Assembly: GCF_964275005.1 (NCBI RefSeq)
Contig: NC_092706.1
Coordinates: forward strand, 30,184,781-30,248,780
Reading direction: 5' to 3'
DNA: 64,000 nucleotides
DNA from: Diadema setosum
Taxonomy: Eukaryota > Echinodermata > Echinoidea > Diadematoida > Diadematidae
A program made the translations under genes and the position numbers. This document shows, in pieces, positions 11,201 to 23,800 of this stretch (within the stretch, counting starts at the first letter, position 1; every line of letters begins with the position of its first letter). The notes under the pieces are model-generated. The model saw nothing but the letters and a program-made list of their open reading frames with translations, was not told where the DNA came from and did not search any database.

Positions 11201-13944
11201 GACAGTGCACTCCCATTAATGAAGTTCTTGGGACCTGCAGTTTTCTTTTGATTATACCGAGATTTCACTATAGCGCAACAGTAAAGGATATAAAGATACA
11301 TGTACAAGTGTACATAGATGATAGTTTTGGGACCTGAATTTTTACTTCGTTGCAACGAGAATTCATTATAACAATGTTAATCATAACGCAAGTGCACTGT
11401 TCTGCATTCAAGTATTTACGAGTGTACAGTATCCATATCTACATAATGTACTGTATATTAGCTTCTCAGCAGTCCTGAACTGAAATCTGTAGTTAATAAC
11501 ATACCAAGTCATCTTTTAATTAAATCTCCAGTTGATACGAATTAGTTGAGGACATAAAATACAGGGTGAGGATGACAGAAAATCCTGCCTTTGATATGAC
11601 AAATAGACAGTTTTTTTTTATTTAAAAAGTTTTATGGGCTTGCCATCACAAAATAAATGAACAAAAATACATCACATTTATATAATGCAGGTATGCAAGT
11701 ACACTTTTGCAAGATTAAAGCCATTTATGAAACTCTTTATGTATTTCTAAGCGATGATGCCTTTGTTGTTGTTTTTTCCAAGTCTTTTGAATATCTTTGT
11801 AATTCAGTACAGGCATTTCATGACAAAGACATAGATGAAATTAGAATGCTATCGAAAAAAAAAAATATGCAATTTGATATGTTCAGACAAAATAACACAA
11901 ACATAATTCACTGTAAAAAGAATTGAGTTGAACCTACCTTACTTGACTCCTCCTGAGGAGCAACAAGCACACGTCCCCTCCTGGCATATCGCTGCCTCCT
12001 TGATTCTTCTGGATTTTTAACTTTCTTTGTCATCAATCGTACTGAACATCTCCTCAGGTTCATCTCCTTCCTGGTCAACAAAGTCTTCTTCTCATGACTT
12101 CCTGATCCTGACTTTGTCTTTACTGTCTTAACATTGTTTCTTGGTGTCACTTGTTTCTTAATGACTTTCCTTGTTTTGCTATCTACAGCATCATTAATAC
12201 CACAGTCTATTTCTGTATTTGCTGTAAGCAGAGAATTTTCATCATCTTTACAAAGAACACTAGTGGATGAGTTTTTACTGTCTCCATTCTTACAAGCAAC
12301 CGATGATCGCAATGTGCTGCGCTTATTTAGCACTGTAAGCTTTGAACTCTTTGTTCGTGGAGATGATCTTCTCTTGATGGTATTCTTTGTAGTATGAGGC
12401 AATTTGCTCGAAGGAGGCAACACAGTTTGCTCATTTTTGTCACCATTCTTCTTCATGTCTTCATTATTTTCAGTCCTCACATTCTTCTTTTCCTCTAATT
12501 CAACTTCTTCTTTTTCAGTTTCAGGGCCAGGCAGACATTTGTCTCTCTCAGATTTCTTTCCCTTCTCTGGTAACTGTAGGGCACATCTTGCTGTGATCCT
12601 GTGTCGGAAGAATTAAACAATCACAAAAACTTGATTTCATAATCACTTTGTAGTCAAAGCTAAAGGAAAGTAGAGTTTATTCCCATTATTTTGTTATAAC
12701 ATTGTTATAATGAAATTCTCACTACAAAAAAGTAAAAATTCAGGTCCCTAAATCATCATCAATGTCTCTATGAACATTGCTGTTTGGCTTTAACAAAATA
12801 TTGACATAACAAAAGAAAACTGCCGGTCCCAAGAAGTCGTCTGCATTTTTCTTCTCCTTCACTCAAGTATCATTTCCAGAATACTGAAACAGAGCAGATT
12901 GATTTTTTACTAACTTAAATATATGTCAGTCCTACAAGAGTCTACATTGTTGCCAATTACAAAAACGATTACACAGTAAACTTAAATAATTTCAGGCTTT
13001 TCATGGTAGTCTACCAAAGACTAAAGCTGACAAAGCATTTCTAAACTCTTGCAGTATAATCCTGTCTTCACTGGGTCAAAAGAATGTAACAGTGCACATC
13101 ATTCTTGCTACAAAGTGCTCTAAAAAAAATTATTGGCTGTGCATGATTATCAATGTTGTGTTGTATGCATTGTCATTGAAGTGCAAATGAAAATTGCAAA
13201 TTTAAACACATCTGATAAAAACAAATTACTAAGATATTTTTTTTCTGACCAGTAAACTTTCCGTTTTTTGATAGTCATACAATGTAGTTCAGAGCTTGCA
13301 GTCATAAATGTATCATGATCTCTCCAACTATTCACTAACATTTACATACTGACTAATCATTATCATCTGATCTTTGACTTTTGACTGTATGCAAGTTTTG
13401 TAGTGATAGCTGGAGTACTGTATACGTCATATATTTAGCGAGTCTAAATTTTTGCAAATCAGGAGTTAACAACGATTGTACGATCGTGGACTACTGTACT
13501 GAATGGAAAATGTATGTGTGCGTCACATTCATATCGGGATCAGATTCATTATCTTCGCGTGTTTTTAATTTTGCGAATATCACCCGACTCACGAAATTCG
13601 TGAAAATAAAAACCTCACCAAATATTCGGCATATACAGTATCCAATTCTGATGCATCACAAAGGGACCCTATGAAAAAGGCATTCAATGCAAAGATTTTA
13701 AGAGCTTTGCTCACCCAAGCTGCTTTTCTGCCAGAGTTAGTAGCCAGCGAAGCAGCTCCATGTTTGTCTTGCAGCCAGCCTTGTCCCTGATTACCAGCCA
13801 TCGTGGTGAGTCCTTCTTACTGAGCGTAAGGCATTCCCTCCGTCTCTCAGGCTTGAGATTAGGTGTGTTACTAACCAATGACACCGAGGGCTTTGGCCCA
13901 GTACTCACAGCAGCCATCTGTGGTTTCCTTCGTAACTTTCGCAT
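8224..13944 (-). CDS. Ten-finger C2H2 zinc-finger protein with Gln/His- and Pro/Ser-rich tail
   Basis: Three coding exons join in frame: 13944-13715, 12598-11938 and 10782-8224, giving about 1149 residues. Donors are GTGAG after 13715 and GTAGGT after 11938. Acceptors are GACACAG before 12598 and TTTTACAG before 10782. Ten classical C2H2 fingers occupy roughly residues 329-607, several joined by TGEKP or similar linkers. Next comes a Gln/His-rich tract (about 660-860), then a Pro/Ser/His-rich tail ending RWNN. Residues 1-297 are basic and Ser/Lys-rich; a short segment around 45-76 (PRWLVIRDK to LLRWLLTLAEKQ) looks folded, but I cannot name it. The ATG at 13944 is the first in-frame ATG after the acceptor at 13968. 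The likely role is a sequence-specific nuclear DNA-binding regulator; the orthologue is not recognised. Fingers and joins are strong; the N-terminus is less sure. Confidence 0.85.
10783..11937. other. Intron of the zinc-finger gene
   Basis: This intron lies between the basic/Ser-rich exon and the finger exon and is read on the minus strand from GTAGGT to TTTTACAG. It is AT-rich and holds one small TIR element at 11203-11399. An open frame extends leftward-encoded residues upstream of the finger exon (to an ATG at 10869), but that extension crosses the TTTTACAG acceptor and is best read as intron. Confidence 0.7.
11203..11399. mobile_element. Small CAGTGCACT-ended miniature element
   Basis: The terminus CAGTGCACTCCCATTA at the left is answered by AAGTGCACTG at the right. 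The interior shares the theme of 'gggacctg' and 'ataacg' phrases with the element at 2627-4174. The flanking TA duplication is not preserved. It lies in an intron of the zinc-finger gene. Confidence 0.5.
12599..13714. other. Intron of the zinc-finger gene
   Basis: This intron lies between the first coding exon and the basic/Ser-rich exon, read on the minus strand from GTGAG to GACACAG. It contains a decayed piece of the CAGTGCACT family near 12690-12840 and a complete TA-flanked CGCG-rich element at 13418-13638. Confidence 0.65.
13418..13638. mobile_element. TTTCGCG-rich TA-flanked miniature element, copy 1
   Basis: The ends CTGTATACG and CATATACAG are inverted, and TA flanks both sides (13416-13417 and 13639-13640). 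The interior carries TTCGCGTGTTTTTAATTTTG and TCACGAAATTCGTGAAA palindromic phrases shared with 23631-24309. It sits in an intron of the zinc-finger gene. Confidence 0.65.
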
Positions 13945-14271
13945 CTTGTTCTCAACTGCACCTTTCACTAAAAATTAGAAAATAAATTGAACTGAATTAC
14001 ATGTAGGCTTTCAACAAAATTACGAGTCTCTACAAAACAATATCATTGACTGTAATCATCACAGTTGCATATCACTGTCAGCATTTGTCTCTCATCACCT
14101 AGACATAAAATTTAATACATCTTTACATAAGATATTAAACACATTCTAAAAGAGACCTAGAATATAATACTGTCGTATTGTTGTTCTTCCAACTTTACCA
14201 TAAGTGAATGGTTTGAATGAATGAATGAGTGAATAAATGGTTTATTGATCACCAAACTTCGCCGCCGAATA

Positions 14272-14480
14272 CTGTAAAAGTGGAAATTTTCGTGGTGTTG
14301 AAATTTTTGCGCATTTCGCGCAACCAGAAACTAGCGCAAAAGTAAAAGCCCGCGAATATTTTTGCTTGCCATATGTTCCTGTGCGTGACGTCTTGATTCC
14401 GCGGAATTAAAAACACGTGAAACTCTTCTGGCCTGGCCAAGCGCGAAAAATTAGTCGCGCGAAAATATCCACTTTTACAG
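14272..14480. mobile_element. TTTCGCG-rich TA-flanked miniature element, copy 2
   Basis: The left end CTGTAAAAGTGGAAATTTTCG is mirrored on the right as CGAAAATATCCACTTTTACAG. TA duplications lie at 14270-14271 and 14481-14482. The interior is dense in GCGCAAA and CGCGAA motifs. There is no ORF. Confidence 0.7.
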
Positions 14481-14775
14481 TAGCTGAATTGCGTCTGATT
14501 TACAGCTAGGTAAAAATACAGGAAGACAAAATAAATTACATATACAAAACACAAACAAAATACAATCATTACGACAACACAAACAACAACAGATCATCAG
14601 TACATCAATAATAGTGACAAAAATATAGACCTGAATCATATTTAATATACAACAAAGGCAAAGTTGAGTGGGAAAAAAAAAATCAAACCCGGTTTACATA
14701 TACATGTACGATGTACACTACATTATGTACCTTATACCCTCCATTATTGACATATCACAAGGAAAGAGTTCCATA

Positions 14776-14795
14776 TGTACCCCCCCCCCCCCCCC
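14776..14795. repeat. Poly-C run
   Basis: An uninterrupted run of about 17 C follows TATGTA. Its complement is a long G-run able to form a G-quadruplex. Many similar G or C runs occur across the window. Confidence 0.8.
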
Positions 14796-14869
14796 CATAA
14801 CGTAGGACTCCAGGGTCTGTGTTACCCTAGGAGTAGGACTGACTTTAGGACACCCAGATCAATCATCAA

Positions 14870-14940
14870 TGTTACCCTAACCCTAACCCTAACCCAACCC
14901 TATACTCCCACTAATATTAGAAATAACCCTAACCCTAAAG
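14870..14940. repeat. Interstitial telomere-like CCCTAA tract
   Basis: TTACCCTAACCCTAACCCTA is followed by a degenerate stretch, then a second TAACCCTAACCCTAAA. CCCTAA/TTAGGG is the usual metazoan telomere unit, including in echinoderms. The tract is short and internal and lies directly upstream of a truncated LINE. Confidence 0.75.
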
Positions 14941-14989
14941 CCACCTAAATTTAATCATTTTACATAAATATTATATGTATTCACCTTTT

Positions 14990-15690
14990 TTTTTAAGTTT
15001 TATGAGGGGTACATATGGAATTCTTGCCTATCAATTGTTGTTCATGCACTTATTTCTTCACGCCTTGATTTCGGTAATGGTTTGTTTTTCAATCTACCAA
15101 ACTCACAAATTGCCCAATTACAAAAGCTACAAAATGCTGCTGCATGTATTGTTTCTTTGTCAAGTAAACGCAGTCATATCACACCTATCCTGAAGAGTCT
15201 TCATTGGTTGCCTGTACAGGAGCGTATTCGGTTTAAGATACTTCTTTTGGTTTATCACGTTATTGAGGGAACAGCTCCTGATTACAATGTTTGTTTGTTT
15301 CGTCAATACCAACCTTCACGAACTCTTCGATCCTCAACTTCAGGTCTTTTACATATTCCGTTTTCTAGGAAATCTTGGGGGGAACGAGCTTTCGCTCATG
15401 CTGGACCAACACTGTGGAATTCACTTCCTCGTGAGCTGAAAGACTCAAGGTCTATAACATCTTTCAGGAGTAATTTAAAATCCTATTTGTTTAGCAGCGC
15501 ATTTTGAAGACCAGTGCCTTTTGAAGACAGACTTTCATGTCTTTTTTTTTTTCTTCTGCTTCTTCATCTTCTTCTATTACGGTGATGTACTTGTATCTTC
15601 AGTCTGTTTGCTCTGATGTACAATTGTAAAGCGCCTTGAGCATTTAATCAAAGTGGAGAACGGCGCTATAGAAATTGTATGTATTATCAT
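14990..15690 (+). mobile_element. 5'-truncated LINE (CR1/L2-like) with 3' tail
   Basis: One open frame ending at the TGA near 15505 encodes the end of a non-LTR reverse transcriptase ORF2. It shows SSRLDFGNGLFFNLP, then LQKLQNAAACIVSL, SLHWLPVQERIRFKILLL and GPTLWNSLPRELKDS. These are characteristic phrases of the C-terminal part of CR1/L2-type LINE proteins (known family patterns). The reverse-transcriptase core and endonuclease are absent, so the copy is 5'-truncated and dead. The 3' tail has GTAAAGCGCCTTGAGCA and GGCGCTATAGAAAT, then an ATT-rich end, as in these LINEs. The open frame suggests a fairly young insertion. The 5' boundary is approximate. Confidence 0.85.
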
Positions 15691-15699
15691 ATTATTAAT

Positions 15700-16500
15700 A
15701 TTATCACAACCCTTTCAGCTAATAAAGAGGATATAGAAGAAGAGAGGAGGCATGAAATGAGGAATGTTGAGAGATAGAGAATGTTATAAATTTTACATAC
15801 TGGCACTAGTAAAAGGGTAGTAGTGTGAGGCTGAGACAGGAACAGAATGGTGGGGGGGGGGAGGAGGGAGAGGAAAAAAAATAAAGGCTGGGGCCGGGGG
15901 GGGGGGGACCATCACTATCTTGTTGTGAATCAATCGGTATAAGGTACCGGTAATAGGGCGGTATCCTTCCTATAAGTATAAGTGCATTACATTAATTGGT
16001 TACTCTACAAAACGTTCCCGAGACTGAAATTTATGAGGCACCATAGCTTACACTAATCGCGCCATGCATGCCAGCGACCCCAACACCAGTTACAGCACGC
16101 ACCGAGTACAAGTCAACTGTGTGATCATAAATATGTGATTTTCTTCTTGTAGCTGGGTACTATCGCCAACTAACAGCTCAAGCCAAATACTTCGGTAATC
16201 GTGCACTTTAGGGTCCAGTTCAGTAGGACTGTTACATCTACAGGAGAAAACGTGCAGCCATCAATCAATGCAATAGACTACCACCGACGGTGTTGTCAAC
16301 AGTTCGCACCAGCCAGAACTCGGGGCGGTGTCTCGACGCGAACATGTTTCGTGACCGCTGCGCTGAAAGCAGCAGAAGGGTTTCCCGTATAATCATAACA
16401 ATTCTGAAGATCCGCGAAATAGGTTACAACTCTCTCACCTCCATATCATACACAGGAGTGTCAAATTTACACTGATATTATTTTGAAGTAGAATTACCTT
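15700..16500. other. CpG-richer intergenic stretch, possible promoter area
   Basis: After the LINE there are G-runs at about 15852 and 15895. Base composition then turns more GC- and CpG-rich from about 16000 to 16400 than in most of the window. It lies immediately upstream (minus strand) of the zinc-finger gene. A promoter here is plausible from composition only; no TATA or initiator motif is convincing. Confidence 0.3.
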
Positions 16501-16750
16501 GAAGGGCGACAAAATTCTGCTACGTTCTCTATCATCCTTGGAACGTCGTGCGTCTCTAATCCCAATGAATAAGTGAGACCCACGTTAACGCAAATTGGCA
16601 GATAGAGGGCGCTAAATGCAAACTTGTAACTGCCCCCGTTGATAGGTGTTTTTGACCCATTCGTGCAACACGAGATACTAGTATTATGCGAGTAAATGCA
16701 AAGGCAAAAACACAAGCTGCACCAGGGTCTATTCACTAACCTGTTTAACA
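16501..16750 (-). other. Candidate non-coding first exon of the zinc-finger gene
   Basis: On the minus strand the segment ends CCCTTCAAG followed by GTAATT, an acceptable donor. Splicing this to the acceptor at 13968 puts a stop in the upstream frame, so translation would start at the ATG at 13944 and this exon would be 5' UTR. The upstream limit and any transcription start are unknown. Confidence 0.25.
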
Positions 16751-17190
16751 TGTTTGATTAGTGAAACAGGCCCAGCTTTCTTCCATAAAGAAGCAAAAAT
16801 GCCTGATTTTCACACTGTACATTACATCAAACAGTGCCCATTGAAAGCTAGTTGACGATAGAAGTAATAGACATCTTTAATAATCTGATTATCATTGTGT
16901 TTAAATCAATTTACTAGAAGGACACTTCAAAATATAGCAAAACAAAAGATAAACAAAACAAAACAAAATCTACTGCTTATGTCATGTTGTTTCTGATTAC
17001 CTAGGTCAAATCATGAGGTTTCATTCGTTAGTAAACATTTTGCAAGAATCGTTACTTCACACAGTTCAATTTCCTGCCGTGGTTGTCATGGTTGTGTTCG
17101 AAATTACGTAACCATACGATTATTGTAGCCGCGCTTCAAAGATGACAAAGTCAGTTGAAAGTGACAGGGGGAAAGTAGGCCTATATTTAA

Positions 17191-17749
17191 AGGGAATGTA
17201 AACCCAAAGAGCAATGTGGATTGAGTAAAAGCATTAACATTAGTAGAACACATCAGTGAAAGTTTGAGGAAAATCGGACGATCGATGCAAAAGTTATGAA
17301 TTTTTAAAGTTTTGGTGTTGGAACCGCTGGATGAGGAGACTACTAGAGGTTATGACGTATGAGTGGACAACGATATAAAGAAAATATAAAAGGAATTCCA
17401 CAAAAATTTACTTTTCTAGCAAAATGAAAGAGTACTTGACAAACAGCTTTCAGAAAGCAGGGGGAATAATTGCTACCCCTAACATATCTCAGTATCAAGT
17501 TGATGGAATGTGTAATTTTTATGAAATATGAATTTTTTATTAAATTCCCTTTATATTTTCTTTATCTTGTAGTCCCCTCATACGTGATAACCTCTAGTAG
17601 TCTCCTCACCCAGCAGTTCCAACACCAAAACTTGAATAATTCGTAACTTTTGCATTGATTGCCCGATTTTCCTCAAACTTTCACTGATGTGTTTTACTAA
17701 TGTCACTGCTTTCACTCAACCCACATTGCTCTTTGGGTTTACGTTCCCT
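17191..17749. mobile_element. Fold-back element with ~210-bp inverted arms and TTAA duplication
   Basis: The left terminus AGGGAATGTAAACCCAAAG and right terminus CTTTGGGTTTACGTTCCCT are inverted. TTAA is present on both sides (17187-17190 and 17750-17753). The inverted similarity continues inward for about 210 bp per arm, for example GAGGAGACTACTAGAGGTTA against TAACCTCTAGTAGTCTCCTC. The whole element could form a long hairpin. A short AT-rich spacer lies between the arms. The TTAA duplication points to piggyBac-type mobilisation; no protein is encoded. Confidence 0.85.
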
Positions 17750-18482
17750 TTAAGTTGTTGGGGTGAGTTTGAAAGTAAACCATTTCTGTCTGAATTACGA
17801 TTATACCTCATAGAATGAATGGTGGATACTCGCAGGAACTACTATTTTTTAGTCTTCGTCGCTGTTCTGGATGACGTACGCTACAGAACATAATCGAGGG
17901 AAACAATACCACTTGTTAAAGTTATTTGTCCGCCACGTTTGCCGCAACACAGTAACAGAATGATCATAATGATTTTATCTAAATGGATGGAGCTATTCGA
18001 AGGAAACTTACGAGCCTGTCTACAATCTAGGAATAAGACAAGAGTTCTTTCTTTTTTAATTCCTCTCTTGATTAAACGTTTTTGTTTTTCTAGCACTGGT
18101 TACAGAATTTATTAGTCTTTTGATCTCCTCTGATACTTATTTTTATCACTTCGCGAAGATTTTAAATGACCTGTGTTATGACGCAGACACGACAGTCTCA
18201 GGGTTCTGTTAGGTGTAATCTTCTGACTAATTTTACGTTACCCCCTGCACACGAATGGACTCTTCCTGCCTTTGTACGTCAATGTGCAATAAACATATAA
18301 CCCACAGAAGAGTACAACTTTCGAGGGAAAGCTTTGGACGATAATTTCACTTCGGATCCATGGCGAAATAGTGGCTAATAACAACAAAAAAGGAATCTTT
18401 CAAGATTACAACATTCCTATAAGGACGGGGGATCCGTCTTATGTGTTGAAATCGTGTTTTGTGGGACAAACTGGATTTGACA

Positions 18483-18573
18483 ATGCGGACTTTATCCATT
18501 TTTATGGTGGTGCTCATCCACCTAGTTGGACTAGTAATGGCCCAGGAAGAGCCAATTTTACCACAGAACCCGT
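18483..18573 (+). CDS. Exon 1: signal peptide of the FCGBP-like protein
   Basis: It encodes [20 protein letters not shown] followed by [11 protein letters not shown] charged start, a 16-residue hydrophobic core and a small residue at the cleavage point make a textbook secretory leader. The donor is GTAAGT at 18574 and the exon ends in phase 1 with T. Joined to CG at 31320 it makes a serine codon. Frame, leader and donor all agree, which supports linkage across the large intron, though another acceptor could also be used. Confidence 0.75.
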
Positions 18574-20838
18574 GTAAGTATCATTGCTGTCGTCTTGTCG
18601 TACTTCGGTATGTTTTAGAAAAAGCTCCTCTGTTCTCAGTAGTGTTCGAGAGTTACCCGATAACAAGTGCCAAAATTATGTGAGTAGTAATCACGAAGTG
18701 TCGAGCCACGCTGACGATTAAAAAAACAATCAGTAGTCGGGTTTTATTATTGTTTCGTCCAGATATTGTGGATAACATATTATGAAGAGCTATAGAGTGC
18801 GTCATGGTGATTACATATCACTGAGCATTATTTTATGTCATAATTCTATAACACATTACATTCATTTGGAACTTTTAACTGAAGTTAACAAAAATAGGTA
18901 TGAACTGAATTGAATTCATTTTTTCATCATGAGGTGAAACACCGTGATCAGCAAAGCTTGTTTCCATATGGGTTCACAAAAAACAAAAAACAAAAAACAA
19001 AAACAAAAACAATAAGATAAACAGAAAATATGTAGAGTTAAGATATGAACAAATGTCATATGTGCAATAATACACAGTACATTGCACAATACATAAAGAA
19101 ATATAAATGGACTGACATTAGAAAATAATATAAGAATGCACATTCCAATGGAAGAAAAAATTAAAACTTTGGTGTATTTTTTTTTTTTTTTTTTTAGATG
19201 CATGGATTTCTGGCCATTTGCCTATATACTCTTAGACAAGCCACAATGATTTTATTATTATTATTTTTTAATCATTAGTGCCAATGATCCCCTTGGAGCA
19301 ATAACACATACATTCTGGTCTGTAACGTATTATGACGTGGCAAAAATCTTTCGAAACATTACTTGTGGAGTACCTTTGCCACTCTCGAAAGTGAAAACGA
19401 AGTAGCTAGAAGAGTTTACTAGATTGGTAGTTTGTATGAGTTCGCTAAAAGTAGCCTCCAGTGGCACTCCACGTAACCGAAATACCTTTTTGGCTGGTTT
19501 TAGTTTTTATTTTGATCGACCTACATGTATCTGATAATACGACTCCGTCGTCTCTCTCTCTCTTCTGAGTTAATGAAATCCGATTACTCATTTCCTATTC
19601 AGTTTTGAAGGAACGATTTTCTCAGTGGGAGCAACCGAACAATGGGAAAACTTGTTGAGGGTATAGAGATTGTGCAATTTGCGCCATGACCATCATTTAG
19701 GATTCTTTTGAAACAAACTATGAAAAACACGCATAAATGCGATGGTCTCGGAAAAGGCCTTGCTTTTGTGCGGCTATTGTAAAACAATCTTAACATGAGC
19801 ATAATGCACAAGGCATTTGTTTAGAGTGCGTCTTAGAGCATATCGGCTGCAGCTGCCGTAAATATCGTTTGCGGTACAACGAATCTTGCCAGTATTTTTT
19901 TTTAACTTGGCAAAATTACAAAGTATTGTCTTTCCTTTCCCTTATGACGCTCATCAAAACTGCATTGAATTCAGTTTCGTAGGTCATTTTAAACACCTAG
20001 CTTAGCTTCTTTTTTTTGAGCGCTTGTACTATTGTACATTCGATGTACCACGACAAGGCGTGGTCACGGAAATTTGACGTCTTACCGTGTCTTCAGCAAA
20101 ACTCCACCGAAACAAACCAAAGCACAAAATTTAACGTCAGATACACCTTTTGCAATTCGGTGTTTGCCTGAATGGTGTCTAAATGCAGCATTTAATTCAA
20201 TAAAAATATTTTAAAAAGGAGTTTCTCCCTGGTGTTAGCCTCATCGCGCCCTATAAAGAGGTTGTTATGGAAGAGCGCAAGTTAAAATGACGGTCAATGT
20301 CACCAGCCCTAGTTCCATTGTGTATGAAAGAGCTGTGAAGGTATAGTAAGACGCGTAGTCGATTGCTTGCCGTGTCTCTGAGTGTGTGGTTGTGTGTGCG
20401 TGCATGGAGGCGATAACCACACTCCCGTGACTCAATGCGATGTTTTAATTGATAAATCCGCTGTCGACATTAACAAGTTTCATGCCTCAGATGACTAACT
20501 ATTCAGTATACATAGGCAGGAAAGGGGGGCTTTCAGTGTTTGAATCCACTCAGGAAATACATTGTCCACAAGATCTTTAGCTTTGTGTAACTGAACGTAA
20601 AGTCAGTTGACACTGCTGCTTGTTTTACTGTATGTAACAGCGCGTGATCATAATAGTTCTCAAAGAAAGTAAACGTTAATCGTTAACTTACACGCTTTCA
20701 TGAAGGTCATTGGAAAGAAGCTTCGTATAAATAAGAGTGTATATTTCATGTACTGCTTCACATTCTGAATCAGTCTATCTATCTTATCTATCTATCTATC
20801 TATCTATCTATCAATATCAATCTATCTATCTAACATAA

Positions 20839-20878
<40 letters not shown>

Positions 20879-23800
20879 ATTTATCTATCTCTAACTCTAT
20901 CTTTATATATCTACCTATACCTACATTATATCTGTTTGTCTGTCTGTTAATGTAATACGTACGTGCTAGTAAATTGCCAGTGACGACATGAGAGAAAGCA
21001 TTTTTTTTTTTTTTTTTTTGTGGGGGATCAATTTCCACTTGTTAAGTCATTGTGTGAGTGGTTTTTTTTTTTTCTTCTGAATTCGAGATTGAGACACTGG
21101 TTTGGTAACTGAAGCAAAGAGATTTTCCAAATGTATTTTATTCATCATGTTCCACGAAAACCAGCTATATCGATTTATTTGTTCGTTCGTTCGTTCGTTC
21201 GTTCGTATTTATTTTGCTTCTCAAAATCAAATCAAATCAAAACGTACTTACAACATGGATGTGACAAATTTAAACAAAAACATAACCAAATGACAAAGGA
21301 GCAATATATCATAAAAAAGTGCAGTTTAGGCCTATATGTCGATGTAGATTTTGAATGCTCGCCAGCCAGACAGAACTGAAGAAGTGACTCGGACGAGTCA
21401 CGAAACTGTTCTCTCCGTGATTTTCATAAGTAGAAAGTCCAGTCGTACAGATTTAATTTGCACGCTTTTAGTTTAGGTCTATACTACATACATAACAGAA
21501 ATCTTTGTAAACCACTAATAGTTGCAAATAATACAGAAAAGGCAGTACATTATTGATTCAACATGGAAGCAGGAGACGGTCAGCATTATTGCAGCACAAC
21601 GTATAAACGACGACTATTTGATATTGATATTCAAGGACACTGGTTAGATAAAAGGACAAAAAGAAAAAGAAGTAGGACCGAAAAGAAAAGAAGGTCAGTT
21701 ATATGTTATCTGTATAGGGCATTTAGCAGCTATGTATTTCGGTCCATGAGCATACAGAAGTGAGGATGTAACTTTTCACAAGAGAGCAATCGAGGTGTAA
21801 ATATTTAACAGTAAATCTCCTTAGTCTGGGCTAACCGTTTGACCTATAATTTGACAAAAGCGGACTGGAGTGGATGGCTTGCATGTTTCAATAAGAGATG
21901 TCCCAATCATTTGAGTTTGTAACCACATTATCATTTAATCTCAATCAAACTTTGGTTTTGATTGTAACTACAAATCCATTGAATATGATAGAGCATAATT
22001 ATTGAACTAAGTTTTGTTTACTTCTCGAGCACAGTTTAACCATTATGATTAATCTTATTGATAGTTTTCGCAGATAACATTGTGCAATATTTTCAAACTT
22101 CGTTGAAGTTTTCGTTGAAGTTGGCAGAACCTCAAACGAAAATGTCAGTGCCCCGCTTCTACTATGACTACGCGTTATGTCATAATAATGACCATTTTTA
22201 GAGAACCTATATCTGATTGGATTCCGTGCCAAGATATGCAAAGTCATTTTTTCCGTACATTATAGTGATGATTATATCATTGTGATTGGAGATTCATGAA
22301 TAAGATATAAAAAGTAATAACATTCAAAATCAAACTCGCTGATGATGATTAAGATACTACTCTAAAGTATAAGCCTGTCACATGCGGGTTTGAAATGTGT
22401 GTAATTGCGAGGGAGGGGGCACTAGCACACCCAAGACGCAACAGGTGAGAGAATTTATAACTTGTTTGAATATATCATATCACCTGTGAAGTGATATAGG
22501 CCTATTAGTATACCGACTTACAGACGTGAACAAGTGAAGATGCGAGTTGAATGATGGTTCATGATTACATGAGAAAAGCAAACTTCAAATAAACAATGAT
22601 CACTGAGAAATGGGGAGACTGTAACAGAGAGTGATGTGTAAGAACGAAGGAGAGAGGATGAGACGTAAAAGAAGCAAATATTAATAATGAGGAGACAAAT
22701 ATTGGATGTAAAGCCAAAGATGATTTTCCGTCTATTTCCCCTGGTCCTCATCCGCTCCTCTTCAGATGTATTTTTTTTTTTTTAAATCACAGATTACTCG
22801 TGCTCTAAATATAATTATAGTCCTTGCGCTACAGTGGCATGACTTTTTTTCCACATAATTATGTCATATACTAAATATAATCACAGTAGATGTTTCTTCC
22901 ATGCTCTCTCTCCCTCCCCCTATCTTTCTTATTTCTCTCTCCCCATCCTCTCTGTTCAGTCGACTTTCATAAATCCAGCTCTTTTCCTTTGCCATTTTAT
23001 CACGGTAATAATCATTATGCTATAGTAGCCATCGGAGAAAGTTGGGGGGGGGGGTGGGCGGTGGTAGCACCATGCATTCGTCTTACGTGAGGTGGCATAC
23101 ATTCATAGTGCAATGTCACCTATGAAATAGGTGATGCTGGGATGGCACGTTCCTGTGAAAAATTACTTATACCAGCGATGAGAAGACAACTGCTCACGCT
23201 AGTCGCAGTTTGATTCTGCATCCGGGGCAAGCTGACTTGAACACCAACAAACTGAAAAAAAAAAAGTGGGTTCTATGTAAGCTGTTGGTGTTTTTATTTT
23301 TGGTTTTGGTTTTTTACTGTATGTGTTATTGATTTTTCCCCTCAGTCTCATTCCTCATCCCTCAATCCTGCTGGTAACCCAATCTTTAGGTTAAAAAACA
23401 AAACAAAACAAAAACCCTTTACCACAATGAATCACGAGATATATAACAATGGTAATCATCGTTAAGAGGTACATTCTAAACTCTAATACGTCATTTCAAG
23501 CAATAGCGTCGAATTGTTAACTTGTTTCCAACAAGACTCTTAAATTCTCATAGATTGCGCATGCACATGGCGTACGAGGTTCACGTTGACTATGGGGGTG
23601 GGACTCAAACAGTCTTAGCAGCTAAGTATACTGTATACGCTATAATTTTCGCGTACATAAATTTTCGCGAATTGCCGCTGTCATTGCACACATTTTCGCG
23701 AGTGGTTAAATTCGCGATTGGGGGACCAGAGAAAATATGAAGTGGCAAAGAAAGTGTGAATTTTCAACTTACTAGCTAATAAGAATGATACTAGTTATAC

